Assembly (NCBI GenBank): GCA_946902875.1
Contig: OX336342.1
Coordinates: 13,199,523-13,263,522, forward strand
DNA from: Nematopogon swammerdamellus
Lineage: Eukaryota; Arthropoda; Insecta; Lepidoptera; Adelidae
Length of the DNA stretch: 64,000 nt
Reading direction: 5' to 3'
The notes under the pieces: generated by a model
Databases searched by the model: none
Seen by the model: the letters and a program-made list of their open reading frames with translations, nothing else
Told to the model about the DNA's origin: nothing
Shown: positions 20,433 through 30,340 of the stretch, piece by piece
How the letters are laid out: every line of letters begins with the position of its first letter
Numbering within the stretch: position 1 is the first letter of the stretch
Translations under genes and position numbers: made by a program

Positions 20433-23400
20433 TTATATTTTTACGTTTTGGGTTCTGTTTCCGGCTGCTGCTCTTTTCAGTGTCCGGATGGCGAAGCGCA
20501 TGACTGTTTCCATATTATCCTTGTCTAACATGATATTCGGGAGCTCCTCCTGGGTCAGCTGGACTCCCACCAGAGCTTCGGTTTCCAGTCTGTCTTCTGC
20601 GAAACGGGGGCATTCGAGGATTATATGCAATATTGTTTCCTCTGTGTCTTCGCATGGGCATATAGGGGAGTCCTTCAGTTTGAAGCGGTGCAGATAGTGG
20701 GCCACTCCGCCGTGGCCCGTCCAGACTTGGGTCAGCCAGTAGTTAGCTGGGTTTTTCGTGAGGGTCCGGTAGGCTACTCTGACGTTGGGGTAGAAGGCGC
20801 GAGTGACTGAGGCAGTTTTGCTCTCATTGTAGCGTGCCTGCCATACTGTTAAAGTGTGTTCGCGTATGATCTTCCTTGCGAATGAAATGGGGAATTTATC
20901 GTAGGCCGCTGTGGTCTTCTTCCCCAAGGCTGCTTTCTTTGCCAGTTCGTCCGCCCGCTCGTTTCCCTCCGTGCCGATGTGGGCTCTGATCCAGTAGAGT
21001 TTTGTAGTTATGCCTTTTTTTAGTAATGTGGCCAGGTTTCCACGGATGTGCGTTGCCAGTGGATGGAGCGTGCGTGCGTTTGTGATAAGGTCCAAACTGG
21101 ATCTGGAGTCGCTCAGGATGTTGTAGTTTGTGTCATTTTTCCTTTTTAAGATCCATTCCGTTGCTTTTTGTATGGCCAGCATTTCCGACTGGAAGACCGT
21201 GCAGAAGTTCTCCAGTCGGAATGTTCTTTGCGCGACCTCCGTGTAGCCCTCCCAGCACGTAAACGCTGCTCCAACGCATCCTTGGATTTTACTTCCGTCT
21301 GTGTAGATATTTGTTCCCTCCGGCATTGATATTTGAGAGGAGTCCTCCGAGTTGGAGTCGATTAATTTGTACTGCCAGTGTTTCCTTCTTGCCGGATGCT
21401 CCGAGTTCGCGAACATGATGGGCCTTTCCAAGCTCCTTCCAGGGGCTGCTTCTAGAGGCTTCCCTCTCTTGACGCGGTGGAGCTCGGCCGCCTCCTGGAT
21501 GCGGAGGTCTAGCGGTAGGGTTCGGCTCAGGATGATGCTGGACGTGAGTGATATTGTTCTGTAGGCTTTACAAATATTGATGCCAAAGATCCTTTGTACT
21601 TTATCGAGTTTCTTCCGGATGTAGATTTTTGTAGTAGAGAAGGCCCATGAGCTTGCGGCGTACATAATGATTGGTTCTATTACTGCCGTGTAAATAGTTC
21701 TTATGATTTCTGGCCTAAGGCCCCAAGTTGGCTTTGCTGCTCTGCATAAGCTTTTGTATATTCCGATTGCTTTGTTGGTTTGGAGGGTTACGTGTTGCTT
21801 GAATGTGAAGTTACTGTCGATCGTTAGCCCCAGGATTTTTATTTCCTGGACCATTTCTAAGTCTGTGCCTCCCATTTTTATCTTTGGGGTTGTAAATTTT
21901 AATTTTTTCGTGAGGGTCATGGCCTTCGTTTTGTGGGGTGCGAAGTTTAGTGAGTGCGAGACTCCCCAGTCGCTGATTTTGGCCAGTGCTGAGTTTGCCA
22001 TGTTCTCTATTGCCTCATGTCCGTTCGCTGAGACGATTAGCACTACGTCATCTGCAAATGCTTGGAAGTGGAGGGACGCTTCTTGGTTTTGATATGTGGC
22101 TAAATTTTCCAGCATTGCTAGTAGTGAGTCCAAGGTGATGTTCCACATTAACGGCCCGCAGATGGAGCCCTGTATACATCCTTTGTTGGTGTCTTTGGAG
22201 TACTCCGAGTCTGCATACTTGATTTTAATACTCCGTTCGGAAAGATAGCTCTTGACCAGCCTGAGTGTATTTGGGGGGCAATTTTTGGATATCAACCCTT
22301 TTAGCATGTGTGACCATCGGGCGTTATCGAAGGCTCCTTCTATATCGAGTGAAATAAGTAGGGATATCTGCCTTCTCTTTAGCCTCTGCCTGATGTATTC
22401 CGTTAGGTCGTAGAGGGCGTCTTCGGTCGAGCGTTGGGGGAGGAATCCGTATTGCCGAGTATTGAGCTCGCCGGAACTTTCCAGGTGCCAGAGGAGTCTT
22501 GTTGTAAAGAGTTTTTCGAGTATCTTCCCCATTACCGGTAGGAGGCCGATTGGGCGATAGGACCGTGGTTTTGAATAGTCGTCCTTGCCTGGTTTCCTGA
22601 GGATCTTGACTACTGCTCCTTTCCATAGCTTGGGAAAATAGCCGGATTCTAGGCATTTGTTAGTGAGTGCTAGGAATAACTGGCTGTCGGAATTGATGGC
22701 TGCTTGGCAGATGTCCGATGTGAATCCATCGGAGCCTGGAGCCTTCCGGGGGTTCATGTTTTTCAGTATGTCCTCTATTTCTTCCTGTGTGAATTTATCT
22801 TCGGGGGGTTGGCTGGTTTGTCCCTGGGGGAGGAGAGGGGGCCCGTGGTGTTCTGCGTTTGGGTTTATTGTCGGGATTTCATGCTCGTCGTCATTTGCTT
22901 TAGCGTAGAACGTTTCTGCTAGTAGTTCAGCCGATTTTTCCGGGTCTAGAGTGTTCCCCTGTGAGTCGGTTAGTAGTTGGTCTTCCTCTCTTTTGGCTGT
23001 GCTCCGTATGACTCGGTATATACTGTCCCACATGCTTTCCCTTTCCTGTCTGTTACAGAACTCCTTCCAGCTGTGCAGCTGTGCTGTTTGCATGCATTCT
23101 TTATAGTCGGTTAGGGCTTCAAGGTATTTCTCTATTACTGTTTCTTTCCGGTTTGGATGTGCGCATCTTATTTTCCTCCTTCTTCGCAACATTTCTTTCT
23201 TTTTGTGGGTTATCTCCGGGGTCCACCACGGGTTTTTGAGCTTGGTAGCGCTGTTTTTCTTTCGGAGTGTTTCCTCGCATGTTTCTTTTATTATGCTTAT
23301 GTATTTCTCGACGAAATTTTCTATTGCTTGTGGATCTTTAGGGTTTATTTCTGATGCAGTAGCTTCGTTGAGGTTTGACTGGGATAGGCGCTCCTTTAGA

Positions 23401-24200
23401 TCATCCTTGAAGAGGCTCCAGTGGGCTTTCTCTGTGTGGTATATCTTCGTGGAAGGTTTGGGCCTTTCCCGGTGGGAGTTTTTCGCTACTAGTTGGAAGG
23501 TTATTGAGTTGTGGTCTGATAGAGTTACTAGTGACTTGTCCACTCTCCAATTTAGGCATCTTTCCAGTATATTTGGGGAGCAGGCTGTGATATCCACTAT
23601 ACTAGTGATTAGTTTATTTCCTCTGTATGTTTCGAAGGTGGGAGTGGACCCCTCGTTCAAGATTTGGAGGTTGAGTTCGGTGAGGAGGGCGATTACCTCT
23701 TCTCCTCTTGGGTCCTCTTCGTCGCTGCCCCACCAGGCGCTCTTTGCGTTTATGTCACCTCCCAGTATAATGGCATCTGCCTTTATTTTTTGCGATATGT
23801 TACGAATATGATTTAGGAGGGGTTCTATATCCTCCGTTGGTTCGAAGTAAACTGATAGAATGGCTATTCGGATGTTGCTGATTGAAATAATGCAGGTGGA
23901 GATATTCTCTGTCATGAGTTCTGTGTCAACCTCTACGTGGATGGAGTTGTCGAGGATGGCTATGGCTGCTTTGACTGGTTTTTCTCTGGGTGAGGGCTTT
24001 TGGTAGATGCGGATTCCCATGTAGTTCTTTAGTTCTCCGACTCCTCCTGTGTAGGGTTCTTGGATTAGCAGGGCTGTTAATTTTCTGCCGGAGGACTCCG
24101 TTATAAATTCGTCGGTGGCCAGTCTGGACCGCTGGAGATTTGCTTGAGCTACTTTATACTTGAAGGTTTTGTCTGTTTGTGAGGGGTTCTGTGGTTGCAC
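20433..24200 (-). CDS. ORF2 of element 1: endonuclease / reverse transcriptase / RNase H polyprotein
   Basis: The catalytic protein for target-primed reverse transcription. An AP-type endonuclease occupies residues ~15-240 (N21, QEPY 47-50, GGDIN 147-151, SDH 228-230). Reverse transcriptase covers ~475-860, with KAPGSDGF (487), SLDIEGAFD (catalytic D619) and FADD (715-718). RNase H is at ~963-1095 with D968, E1006, D1031 and D1084. A terminal zinc motif is C1181-x-C1183-x8-H1192-x4-C1197. All signature residues are present and there is no stop or frameshift. The frame follows ORF1 directly: ORF1 stops in TAAGGTG, and no ATG exists before residue 61, which lies inside the endonuclease, so a GTG or coupled start at 24200 is proposed. 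Length exceeds SART/TRAS-like ORF2 because of the RNase H domain. Confidence 0.93.
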   Translation of the reverse strand: MQPQNPSQTDKTFKYKVAQANLQRSRLATDEFITESSGRKLTALLIQEPYTGGVGELKNYMGIRIYQKPSPREKPVKAAIAILDNSIHVEVDTELMTENISTCIISISNIRIAILSVYFEPTEDIEPLLNHIRNISQKIKADAIILGGDINAKSAWWGSDEEDPRGEEVIALLTELNLQILNEGSTPTFETYRGNKLITSIVDITACSPNILERCLNWRVDKSLVTLSDHNSITFQLVAKNSHRERPKPSTKIYHTEKAHWSLFKDDLKERLSQSNLNEATASEINPKDPQAIENFVEKYISIIKETCEETLRKKNSATKLKNPWWTPEITHKKKEMLRRRRKIRCAHPNRKETVIEKYLEALTDYKECMQTAQLHSWKEFCNRQERESMWDSIYRVIRSTAKREEDQLLTDSQGNTLDPEKSAELLAETFYAKANDDEHEIPTINPNAEHHGPPLLPQGQTSQPPEDKFTQEEIEDILKNMNPRKAPGSDGFTSDICQAAINSDSQLFLALTNKCLESGYFPKLWKGAVVKILRKPGKDDYSKPRSYRPIGLLPVMGKILEKLFTTRLLWHLESSGELNTRQYGFLPQRSTEDALYDLTEYIRQRLKRRQISLLISLDIEGAFDNARWSHMLKGLISKNCPPNTLRLVKSYLSERSIKIKYADSEYSKDTNKGCIQGSICGPLMWNITLDSLLAMLENLATYQNQEASLHFQAFADDVVLIVSANGHEAIENMANSALAKISDWGVSHSLNFAPHKTKAMTLTKKLKFTTPKIKMGGTDLEMVQEIKILGLTIDSNFTFKQHVTLQTNKAIGIYKSLCRAAKPTWGLRPEIIRTIYTAVIEPIIMYAASSWAFSTTKIYIRKKLDKVQRIFGINICKAYRTISLTSSIILSRTLPLDLRIQEAAELHRVKRGKPLEAAPGRSLERPIMFANSEHPARRKHWQYKLIDSNSEDSSQISMPEGTNIYTDGSKIQGCVGAAFTCWEGYTEVAQRTFRLENFCTVFQSEMLAIQKATEWILKRKNDTNYNILSDSRSSLDLITNARTLHPLATHIRGNLATLLKKGITTKLYWIRAHIGTEGNERADELAKKAALGKKTTAAYDKFPISFARKIIREHTLTVWQARYNESKTASVTRAFYPNVRVAYRTLTKNPANYWLTQVWTGHGGVAHYLHRFKLKDSPICPCEDTEETILHIILECPRFAEDRLETEALVGVQLTQEELPNIMLDKDNMETVMRFAIRTLKRAAAGNRTQNVKI

Positions 24201-24201
24201 C

Positions 24202-26451
24202 TTAGCAGTAATTGATTTTGGAACGCGCTATTTTGTCCCATTTCTGTTTGATTGGGCAGTCCCAGCTGTAGGAGTTATGGCTGTCCTCTCTCTCGCAATT
24301 TGCGCACTTTGGATTCTCATTCGTCCTGTTGCACTGGGAGCCTGGGTGCACTCCAGCGCAGTGTCCGCATATTTGAGACTCAATCCTGCAGATCTTCCTT
24401 GTGTGGCCGAAACCCCAGCAGTTATTGCATTGTGTTAGAGGGGACCAGTCTTCTACTCGTACACGCTGGAGTCCTACATAGAGGCGCCCTTCATTCGTGA
24501 TGAGCTTCCAGGCCTCCGGACTTACTTCCATTATTACCCTGGATAAACATTCATTCCTTGCTCTGCGTCTGTAAAGGACTTTTAATTCACGATCTTTCCC
24601 TTGGAGTCCTCCGAGGAGTTGGTTGTTTTGTGCGAGTACGGAGGCCTCCATGTTATCATCCGTCTGAGTTTTCAATACATCCCTGAGTACTATTTGTGGT
24701 CTGCCTTGTTCAGCCTTATCTACCTGTAGATTTTGCAGTTTGCTCCTGATTTCTTTCTCCACTATGCTGGCCTCCTCCGCTGTTCCGCAGCTTAGAATTA
24801 CCTTCTGGTTCCTGGCTTTTCTCAGCTTTTGTATGCCTACTCCCATCGTCGCTGCGTTGAGGTTGTCACGCAGGGAGCTGAGGACGGTTTCGCTTGTGCC
24901 TTCTGGAGTTTTTGTTGATATTATCAGGGTGTGCTGGGGTTCGGCCTGCGGGTTGGGTTTGGGACGGCCGGCGTAGAGATGATTTCTGTTCGCTACTTGG
25001 GCGTAGGTAGCAGGGGCTGGAGGGGCTTTTCCATTTTCGGTGAAAGTGCGGATGGCGCTTAGGTCACTTTTGATCTCGGCTAGTGTGATCTCGTTTGAGA
25101 TTGGAGCCTCATTTCTTGTTGACCTAGTTTCTTTTTCCGCTAACGTCTCCACCGACCTTTTGATATCCTCCATGTCCTGGTTAATTGGATGGAGTGCTTC
25201 TTTAATGGTGGTGTTCATGGCCCTCTGCATCTCTAAGCTGGTTTGCTGTGCAGATTGGGAGAGGCTTCCGGCAATTGCTGTGAGTTCAAGTAAGTTACTT
25301 TCAAGAGGAGTCAGCGCCTGCCGGAGTATTTCTTTTAGGGTATTCTGGTCTGTCTGAGGCGGAGGCGGTGAAGAGTCGCGATTTTCCTGGTTTTCCTGAG
25401 CTGAGGGGTGGTCGTAGCTTGGTTTTCTATCTATGTCCTCTATTAATCTTCTCAGGTTTGCCAGCTGCGTGTTTGCCTCCGAGATTGCCATTGACAGACC
25501 ATGCATGTCCTTTTTAGAAGCGTACGGAGTGTTTTCCTCCGACGACTTGGCTCTTTGCTTGTGTTCGAGTTGGAGGGATATTTCCCGTCTGAGGCTTTCC
25601 AGCTTTGAGGAGTGTTCGGATGTTTCGTGGCACAACCATCCTCTTACGGCCTCGGTCTGCTCTAGGTTAGAAGATATATCACTTCTGGCTTGGTTTAGTT
25701 CTTTAGAGATTTCTTGGTGGATTTTCGTGATTTCCCTTCGCTGAGCTCTCTCCATATTAACCATCTCGATGGCGTGGGAGGCCCTTGCTTTTTCCAGGTT
25801 GACCAGGTGCCTTGCCCTGGAGTCTGATAAAGCCAGTGAGATTTCGTACAGCTCCTGCATCGTGGTGTGAGCTATCTCTTTACACTCCCTCTTCATGTTT
25901 CCAGCCATTTCGAGTGCAGTTTTGCCTTTCTGGAGGAGGTCGTTTGCTCGAACTGTGGCGACGTCCATATGTACTCCCGCTCCGAGTCTGGTAGGGAGCA
26001 GGCTCTCCCTTGATGATGCGCGCGAGTGGGCGTCTATGGAGGATTCGTAGTCGTAGATTTCCATTTCCACTTCCAGCTCCTTCCGGGCTTTGCTGTTTTC
26101 CTCCGGAGTGAACGGTTCGTTGAAGTCGAGTTCGCTTATCTGACTCCCTTGGGCCTCCTCCGGGGTTGGTTGTGAAGGGGGGAGGGGGGCTTGTGTTTTA
26201 TGGGGGGCTCCTTCTTCTTGGTCATTTCTCTTGGTTTTTGGGATTGGTTCTGTTTTTTGCGTCTTTTGGGATGTGTGTGATGCTGATGTTTGCTTTTTGA
26301 GCACTTTCTCTCTTAGTTTTTGCTGGTCGGGGCGCGAGGTGACGCTTGATCTTCTGGGGGTTTGGCTTGGTTGAGACGATTCCCCTGGATTCTCTCCAAT
26401 GTTTTGCTTTGTGGAGTATGTCTTAGATCCGGTTGGTTTCATCGAGCTCAT
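24202..26451 (-). CDS. ORF1 of element 1: Gag-like RNA-binding protein
   Basis: A 749-residue protein that would package the element RNA and, by analogy with telomeric LINEs, help bring it to telomeric chromatin in the nucleus. The N-terminus is polar and rich in Ser/Gln/Pro. A long charged segment (residues ~170-340) looks like a coiled coil. The C-terminus has three zinc knuckles: CNNCWGFGHTRKIC (C-x2-C-x4-H-x4-C), CGHCAGVHPGSQC (C-x2-C-x3-H-x4-C) and a looser CANC...H...C. The order matches ORF1 of R1/SART-type LINEs. ATG at 26451; stop at 24202-24204, abutting ORF2. No disruptions. Confidence 0.9.
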   Translation of the reverse strand: MSSMKPTGSKTYSTKQNIGENPGESSQPSQTPRRSSVTSRPDQQKLREKVLKKQTSASHTSQKTQKTEPIPKTKRNDQEEGAPHKTQAPLPPSQPTPEEAQGSQISELDFNEPFTPEENSKARKELEVEMEIYDYESSIDAHSRASSRESLLPTRLGAGVHMDVATVRANDLLQKGKTALEMAGNMKRECKEIAHTTMQELYEISLALSDSRARHLVNLEKARASHAIEMVNMERAQRREITKIHQEISKELNQARSDISSNLEQTEAVRGWLCHETSEHSSKLESLRREISLQLEHKQRAKSSEENTPYASKKDMHGLSMAISEANTQLANLRRLIEDIDRKPSYDHPSAQENQENRDSSPPPPQTDQNTLKEILRQALTPLESNLLELTAIAGSLSQSAQQTSLEMQRAMNTTIKEALHPINQDMEDIKRSVETLAEKETRSTRNEAPISNEITLAEIKSDLSAIRTFTENGKAPPAPATYAQVANRNHLYAGRPKPNPQAEPQHTLIISTKTPEGTSETVLSSLRDNLNAATMGVGIQKLRKARNQKVILSCGTAEEASIVEKEIRSKLQNLQVDKAEQGRPQIVLRDVLKTQTDDNMEASVLAQNNQLLGGLQGKDRELKVLYRRRARNECLSRVIMEVSPEAWKLITNEGRLYVGLQRVRVEDWSPLTQCNNCWGFGHTRKICRIESQICGHCAGVHPGSQCNRTNENPKCANCEREDSHNSYSWDCPIKQKWDKIARSKINYC

Positions 26452-27753
26452 TTTGTTGGTGTTCCTTTACTTTTCCTTCTGATGTTTTGGTCGGAGTACT
26501 CCGATACCCTTGTCTCGGGTACTATGTCTGCTGGTCGGAGTCTACCTTGTGACGTCAGCTGCTTTTGCTTTGGAGTACTCCGGGGGATTTGTTCGGTGAT
26601 GTGTCCCGTTTGTTGCGGGGGGAGGAGGGTGGCTCAATGGTTTGACCGCTGTATGCGTGACGCAAGCTAGCTCGCTTTGCGCGGTCACGGCTCCGATCCG
26701 ATGCAGCTGGACTGGTGCTCGGCTGCAGTCCGGCGCCCCTGTGGTCGGGGCGTTTCGGAGGTCACGTTCCGACCCGCGGCGTGGGGTCCCCTGGGTTCTG
26801 GATCTTGTGGTGTAGCAATCCAGACTTTGATCCAGGTCACTTGGAGTTCCACTTGTCGGCCTGCGGGCCGGAGGATGCGGCTAAGTTGCGGAGGAGTGCC
26901 GGGCGCTCCGACGGGTCGGCTTGAGTATCCCCGGGTCACTGGCTAGATTTCGTTCGTCGACGGCGGTCGCGCGCCTCGCCTCCTTCGCGAGCCTCCGGTC
27001 ACCTTCAGGTTGGCTACCCTGGCGGAGTACTCTTCTCCCACCACTGTGTTTTGGTGTCGGATGGTTTTCTTCCGCTTTGCTGTTGTTGGTACCCCTGGTG
27101 GAGTACACTTCTCCCACGACTGTATTTTTGACGGAGCTAGGTTTTCTTCCGGTTTGTTGTTGTGTGGGTGTTACTGTTACTCCTCTCCTTTGTGTTTCAG
27201 TTGCTGGCTCCGTGATCTTTCCGTGTTCCGGTTGTCCGGAGGTCCGGCCGCTGGCGTTCTGAGACTGTGCCTGTCTATCTTCCGGGCACGCCGCCGCGGA
27301 CTGTCGCTCTTCCCAACTTGTCAGGGGATCTGGAACACTGAAGCGGGCGGAGTACTCCGGTATCCTGGACACTGTCAGCTTCCACTCGGCACTGTTCTGG
27401 GGCCTGACCGCGTTCTGGCGCCCCGCGACTGCTCCTGTCCGTGTTCCGGGCTCGCAGCCTCTGGTCCGCGCTCCTCCCGGTGTGACCAAGTCCGGAGGCA
27501 ATGTTGGGTCGGAGCACACCGGTCTTGCAAGCGCTTCCGGTGCAGTCGCAGCACCGATTTGGGGTTTAAGGAGGGTGTTACTTGTTTATTGTTTATGTTT
27601 ATTGCTAATTTCACTTTAACTTCGTTTCTTGTTTGTTTTCCACTTTTATTTATTGATTTTGTTCGTTTCAGGTTTCGCGGCGTGGAGTACTCCGGTTTTC
27701 GGCTGAGCTACTCGGGCACTCCGTCCGACCGCGACCGCTGACTGATGAAGAGT
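26452..27753 (-). other. 5' untranslated region of element 1
   Basis: GC-rich, about 1.3 kb. It contains two tandem ~78-bp units (about 27015-27165, each with GGAGTAC and a CTTCTCCCA block) and five GGAGTACTCCG-type motifs at 26492, 26572, 27023 (imperfect), 27348 and 27684. A non-ATG open frame of 212 codons on the sense strand (27519-26881) has no recognisable domain. An internal promoter is expected for a LINE but is not identifiable here. Confidence 0.6.
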
Positions 27754-27788
27754 GGGTTAGGTTAGGTTAGGTTAGGTTAGGTTAGGTT

Positions 27789-27791
<3 letters not shown>
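27754..27791 (+). repeat. short (TTAGG)n spacer between elements 1 and 2
   Basis: About seven TTAGG units separate the 5' end of element 1 from the poly(A) tail of element 2. The two elements are therefore head-to-tail insertions in one array. Confidence 0.95.
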
Positions 27792-27828
<37 letters not shown>

Positions 27829-27845
27829 GTTCCAATAAATGACAC

Positions 27846-27936
27846 CTCGGCTATATATGCCGAGTCCTTTTACAGTCCTTACGCTACTTCCCACCATCAT
27901 ACGCCCCCCTGCACACTGGTTCCAGCAGTGGTGCAG
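27846..27936 (-). promoter_or_regulatory. pair of 3'UTR hairpins in element 2
   Basis: The first is CTCGGC/GCCGAG (27846-27851 and 27859-27864), 20 nt from the A tail. The second is CTGCACACTG against CAGTGGTGCAG (27909-27936), a ten-pair stem with one bulge. Element 3 has two hairpins at comparable distances with unrelated sequence, suggesting selection for structure in the RNA 3' end. Confidence 0.45.
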
Positions 27937-28366
27937 GTTCCTTCTCTTTCATTCTTTTTTATTCAATTTAATATACATATTTTCATTTACACATTTACAA
28001 TTATTATACATATTTTCCATTATTTTATACATTTACATATTTACAATTTATCATACATCTTATAGGAGATACATACAATGAAAGAATTAAAATGTACTTT
28101 GAATAGTGTTATCCGTCGTTACACGAGAAGTTATTTTTCTTTGGTGCTGTGTCAATTCTGTTTATGATCGTTACTTACTACTAATACAAAATAAAATATA
28201 TACTTAAACTTATCATTACATTACCGTACTAGCTTATAATATGTATGGCCAGTATCTTAATTTTTACACACACTGTTCCTACTACTAACAATTTGTTGAA
28301 ATTACACTTCTTGATTCATTGAAATAATTACATTATATACATTATTTAACTACTTTTGCTAATAAA

Positions 28367-30340
28367 TTAGATATAGCACAGCCTGCCTCTTGCCAACCTG
28401 TCCCAGAGGGCTCTCTTCGGGCAGTCGCGGCTGTACGCGGAGTGGCACACCTGATCCGCGGAGTGAGACTTGGGGCTCTTCTTGCAGTTTACGCAAGAAG
28501 GCTGTCCACCATTTAGTCTCACCTCGCAAGCTGCGTTTTTGTGAGGACCGCCGCAGTACGTGCAGGCCTGGGCCTCGGCTTTGCACACTCGTGTAGTGTG
28601 GCCGTAACCCAGGCACTTACCGCACTGAACGAGGGGTGACTGGTCGTAGACGGACACGACCCGAAAATGAAGATAGAGCCAGCCATACTCCACCATTTTT
28701 TTATGTAATGGAGGTGATACCTCCATTACAATATGGCAGTGGTGTATGTTTCGGGCTGGCCTTCTATACTTCACTTTCATTTCGCGTCCGTCCGCCTCGG
28801 TCAGCAGAAATTTATTCTGGGAGACGAGGTGTCCGATCACCTCCGCGTCAGTCAGGTCTTTCTGCACGCCAGTGAGTACGACGAGAGGGTTCCTCGTTCG
28901 GGCCTCCTCCACATTCAACTTCGCCGAGACAAGAATATCACGCACCTTGGCCCTGGTTTCCGAAGTGTCAAGACCAAGTACCACTTTCCTGTCTCGGGAC
29001 TTGCGGAGGAGGTTCACCCCGACGCCCAGCTCGTCAACCTTCACCGCCGCAGCGATCCTGCCAATAACGGCCTCCGCGGTGTCGGCGACGTCCTCCGAGG
29101 ACACGATGAGGGCGTGGCCACCGGCACCAGGCCGCCTGGCCGCAGGCTCAGACCGGACAGCAGACACCACGTCGGCATACGAACGCGGGGCTGCAGACTC
29201 AGCCGAGGCACGCATGACCTCCAGTTCCGTGTGGACTTTCTGGAAGCCATTGTCCAGGTCGCTCCTCAGCCGGTTGACCTCTCCACACAGCTCACCGACG
29301 CGCGCCGCCGTCGTCACCGCCTCCCGCGAAGTTCCCGCATCAGCCCCGCCGGTCCCGGCAGCAAGCGGCCCCCGTTGAGCTGGGCTCATCTCGAACGCGA
29401 GGAAGCTGCGGGTGCTTACAATCTCCTTCTTTATAAGCTCCACATTTTCCTCAAGCGCTTGTTTGCTGGAAGTCAAGGCGGCCATCTCCCTGGAGTGTTT
29501 CCGCTCCAGGTAGAGGGCCTCCTTGACCTTTTCCGTCCGAGCCCGCTCGCACTCGGCAACTGAGCGCGCCCTGGAGTCAGCAAGGCGAAGTATTATGCCG
29601 TACATACCTTGCATACAGTCCGTGACAGTTTCTCGGATGTCCCTTTTCAGGTTTCCGGACTGCTCCAGGGCGAACTTCGCTTGCTGCAGGAGCCGGTTGG
29701 CCTGCTGCGGAAGCTCATTGATGAGGGGGGTTTTGTTACGGGCGGAGAGGGAGCAAGACGAGGCGATTGAGCGGTCTCGAGTAGGCGTCTCGACACCTAG
29801 GTCCGAGGCGCGCCCGAGACTATCGCCCCTGTTTGACCCCTCCGCGTCAGACTCCTCTTCGGGGGGCCGCGACGAGGGTATCGGCCATGTCGGCGCAGGC
29901 CGCTCAGCCGGCGCCAGCGCGGGCGTCTCAGCTAGCGTCGGCGCAGGCGGCCCCACCAGCGCCGGCGCAGGCGACTCGGCAAGCCGGACGTCCGCTACCA
30001 GTACAGGCGGTGGCGAGGCCGTCGAGCCAGCAGCCGAGGAATCCGCGAGCTCGGAGGCATTCCTGACCGCCCGGTGAAGCAGCGATAGCTGGGGCGAGGG
30101 TTTGGAGGGAGTCTTGAAGGCAGGTATGGGGGGGATGGGTCCGATGTCGGCCAAGGTGACAGCTTTTGTCTTTGACACCTTGTCGGCCGGTCCGACTTTC
30201 TTGCCACCCCTCACTCCAGCGGCCCCAACCGGCTCCACCCCTGCCACTGCAGGCCTCACTCGGGGCACCCGTGCCCTGCTTGCCGACACGTTGGTCCGCA
30301 TCGAGCCCCCGGAACCGCCGCTACCGGAAGAAGCAGACAT
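28367..30340 (-). CDS. ORF1 of element 2: Gag-like protein with zinc knuckles
   Basis: An intact 657-residue protein expected to bind and package the element RNA. The N-terminus (1-170) is rich in Ala/Pro/Gly. The centre (~205-330) is charged and probably coiled coil. Near the C-terminus are CGKCLGYGHTTRVC (C-x2-C-x4-H-x4-C), CTYCGGPHKNAAC (C-x2-C-x3-H-x4-C) and a third, longer Cys/His cluster ending SRDCPKR. The ending DRLARGRLCYI parallels the WDKIARSKINYC end of element 1 ORF1, and both share VIMEVSP upstream of the knuckles, so the two are homologous but clearly different families. ATG at 30340. No ORF2 follows. Base composition is much more GC-rich than its own UTRs. Confidence 0.88.
   Translation of the reverse strand: MSASSGSGGSGGSMRTNVSASRARVPRVRPAVAGVEPVGAAGVRGGKKVGPADKVSKTKAVTLADIGPIPPIPAFKTPSKPSPQLSLLHRAVRNASELADSSAAGSTASPPPVLVADVRLAESPAPALVGPPAPTLAETPALAPAERPAPTWPIPSSRPPEEESDAEGSNRGDSLGRASDLGVETPTRDRSIASSCSLSARNKTPLINELPQQANRLLQQAKFALEQSGNLKRDIRETVTDCMQGMYGIILRLADSRARSVAECERARTEKVKEALYLERKHSREMAALTSSKQALEENVELIKKEIVSTRSFLAFEMSPAQRGPLAAGTGGADAGTSREAVTTAARVGELCGEVNRLRSDLDNGFQKVHTELEVMRASAESAAPRSYADVVSAVRSEPAARRPGAGGHALIVSSEDVADTAEAVIGRIAAAVKVDELGVGVNLLRKSRDRKVVLGLDTSETRAKVRDILVSAKLNVEEARTRNPLVVLTGVQKDLTDAEVIGHLVSQNKFLLTEADGREMKVKYRRPARNIHHCHIVMEVSPPLHKKMVEYGWLYLHFRVVSVYDQSPLVQCGKCLGYGHTTRVCKAEAQACTYCGGPHKNAACEVRLNGGQPSCVNCKKSPKSHSADQVCHSAYSRDCPKRALWDRLARGRLCYI

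Larger units (their letters stand above)
17590..27753 (-). mobile_element. element 1: full-length telomere-repeat-targeted non-LTR retrotransposon with three ORFs
   Basis: On the minus strand it reads 5'UTR (27753-26452), ORF1, ORF2, spacer, ORF3, tandem repeats and a 29-base A tail, flanked on both sides by TTAGG. The endonuclease, RT, RNase H and terminal zinc motif plus the insertion context fit the R1/TRAS/SART group of telomeric LINEs, but I cannot place it in a named family. At about 10.2 kb it is longer than the 6-8 kb I associate with such elements, because of a 2.8-kb region downstream of ORF2. ORF1 and ORF2 are uninterrupted, so it may be young. Copies of GGAGTACTCCG are scattered through it. 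Confidence 0.9.

Noticed and set aside
26622..26700. tRNA-like words GGTGGCTCAATGG and GGCTCCGATCC in the 5'UTR of element 1
   Set aside because: They lie antisense to the element, the B-box match is weak and no cloverleaf could be formed.
26881..27519. 212-codon sense frame in the 5'UTR of element 1 (possible ORF0)
   Set aside because: It begins at a non-ATG codon, has no recognisable domain and lies in GC-rich DNA where long chance frames are expected; an antisense frame of similar length overlaps it.
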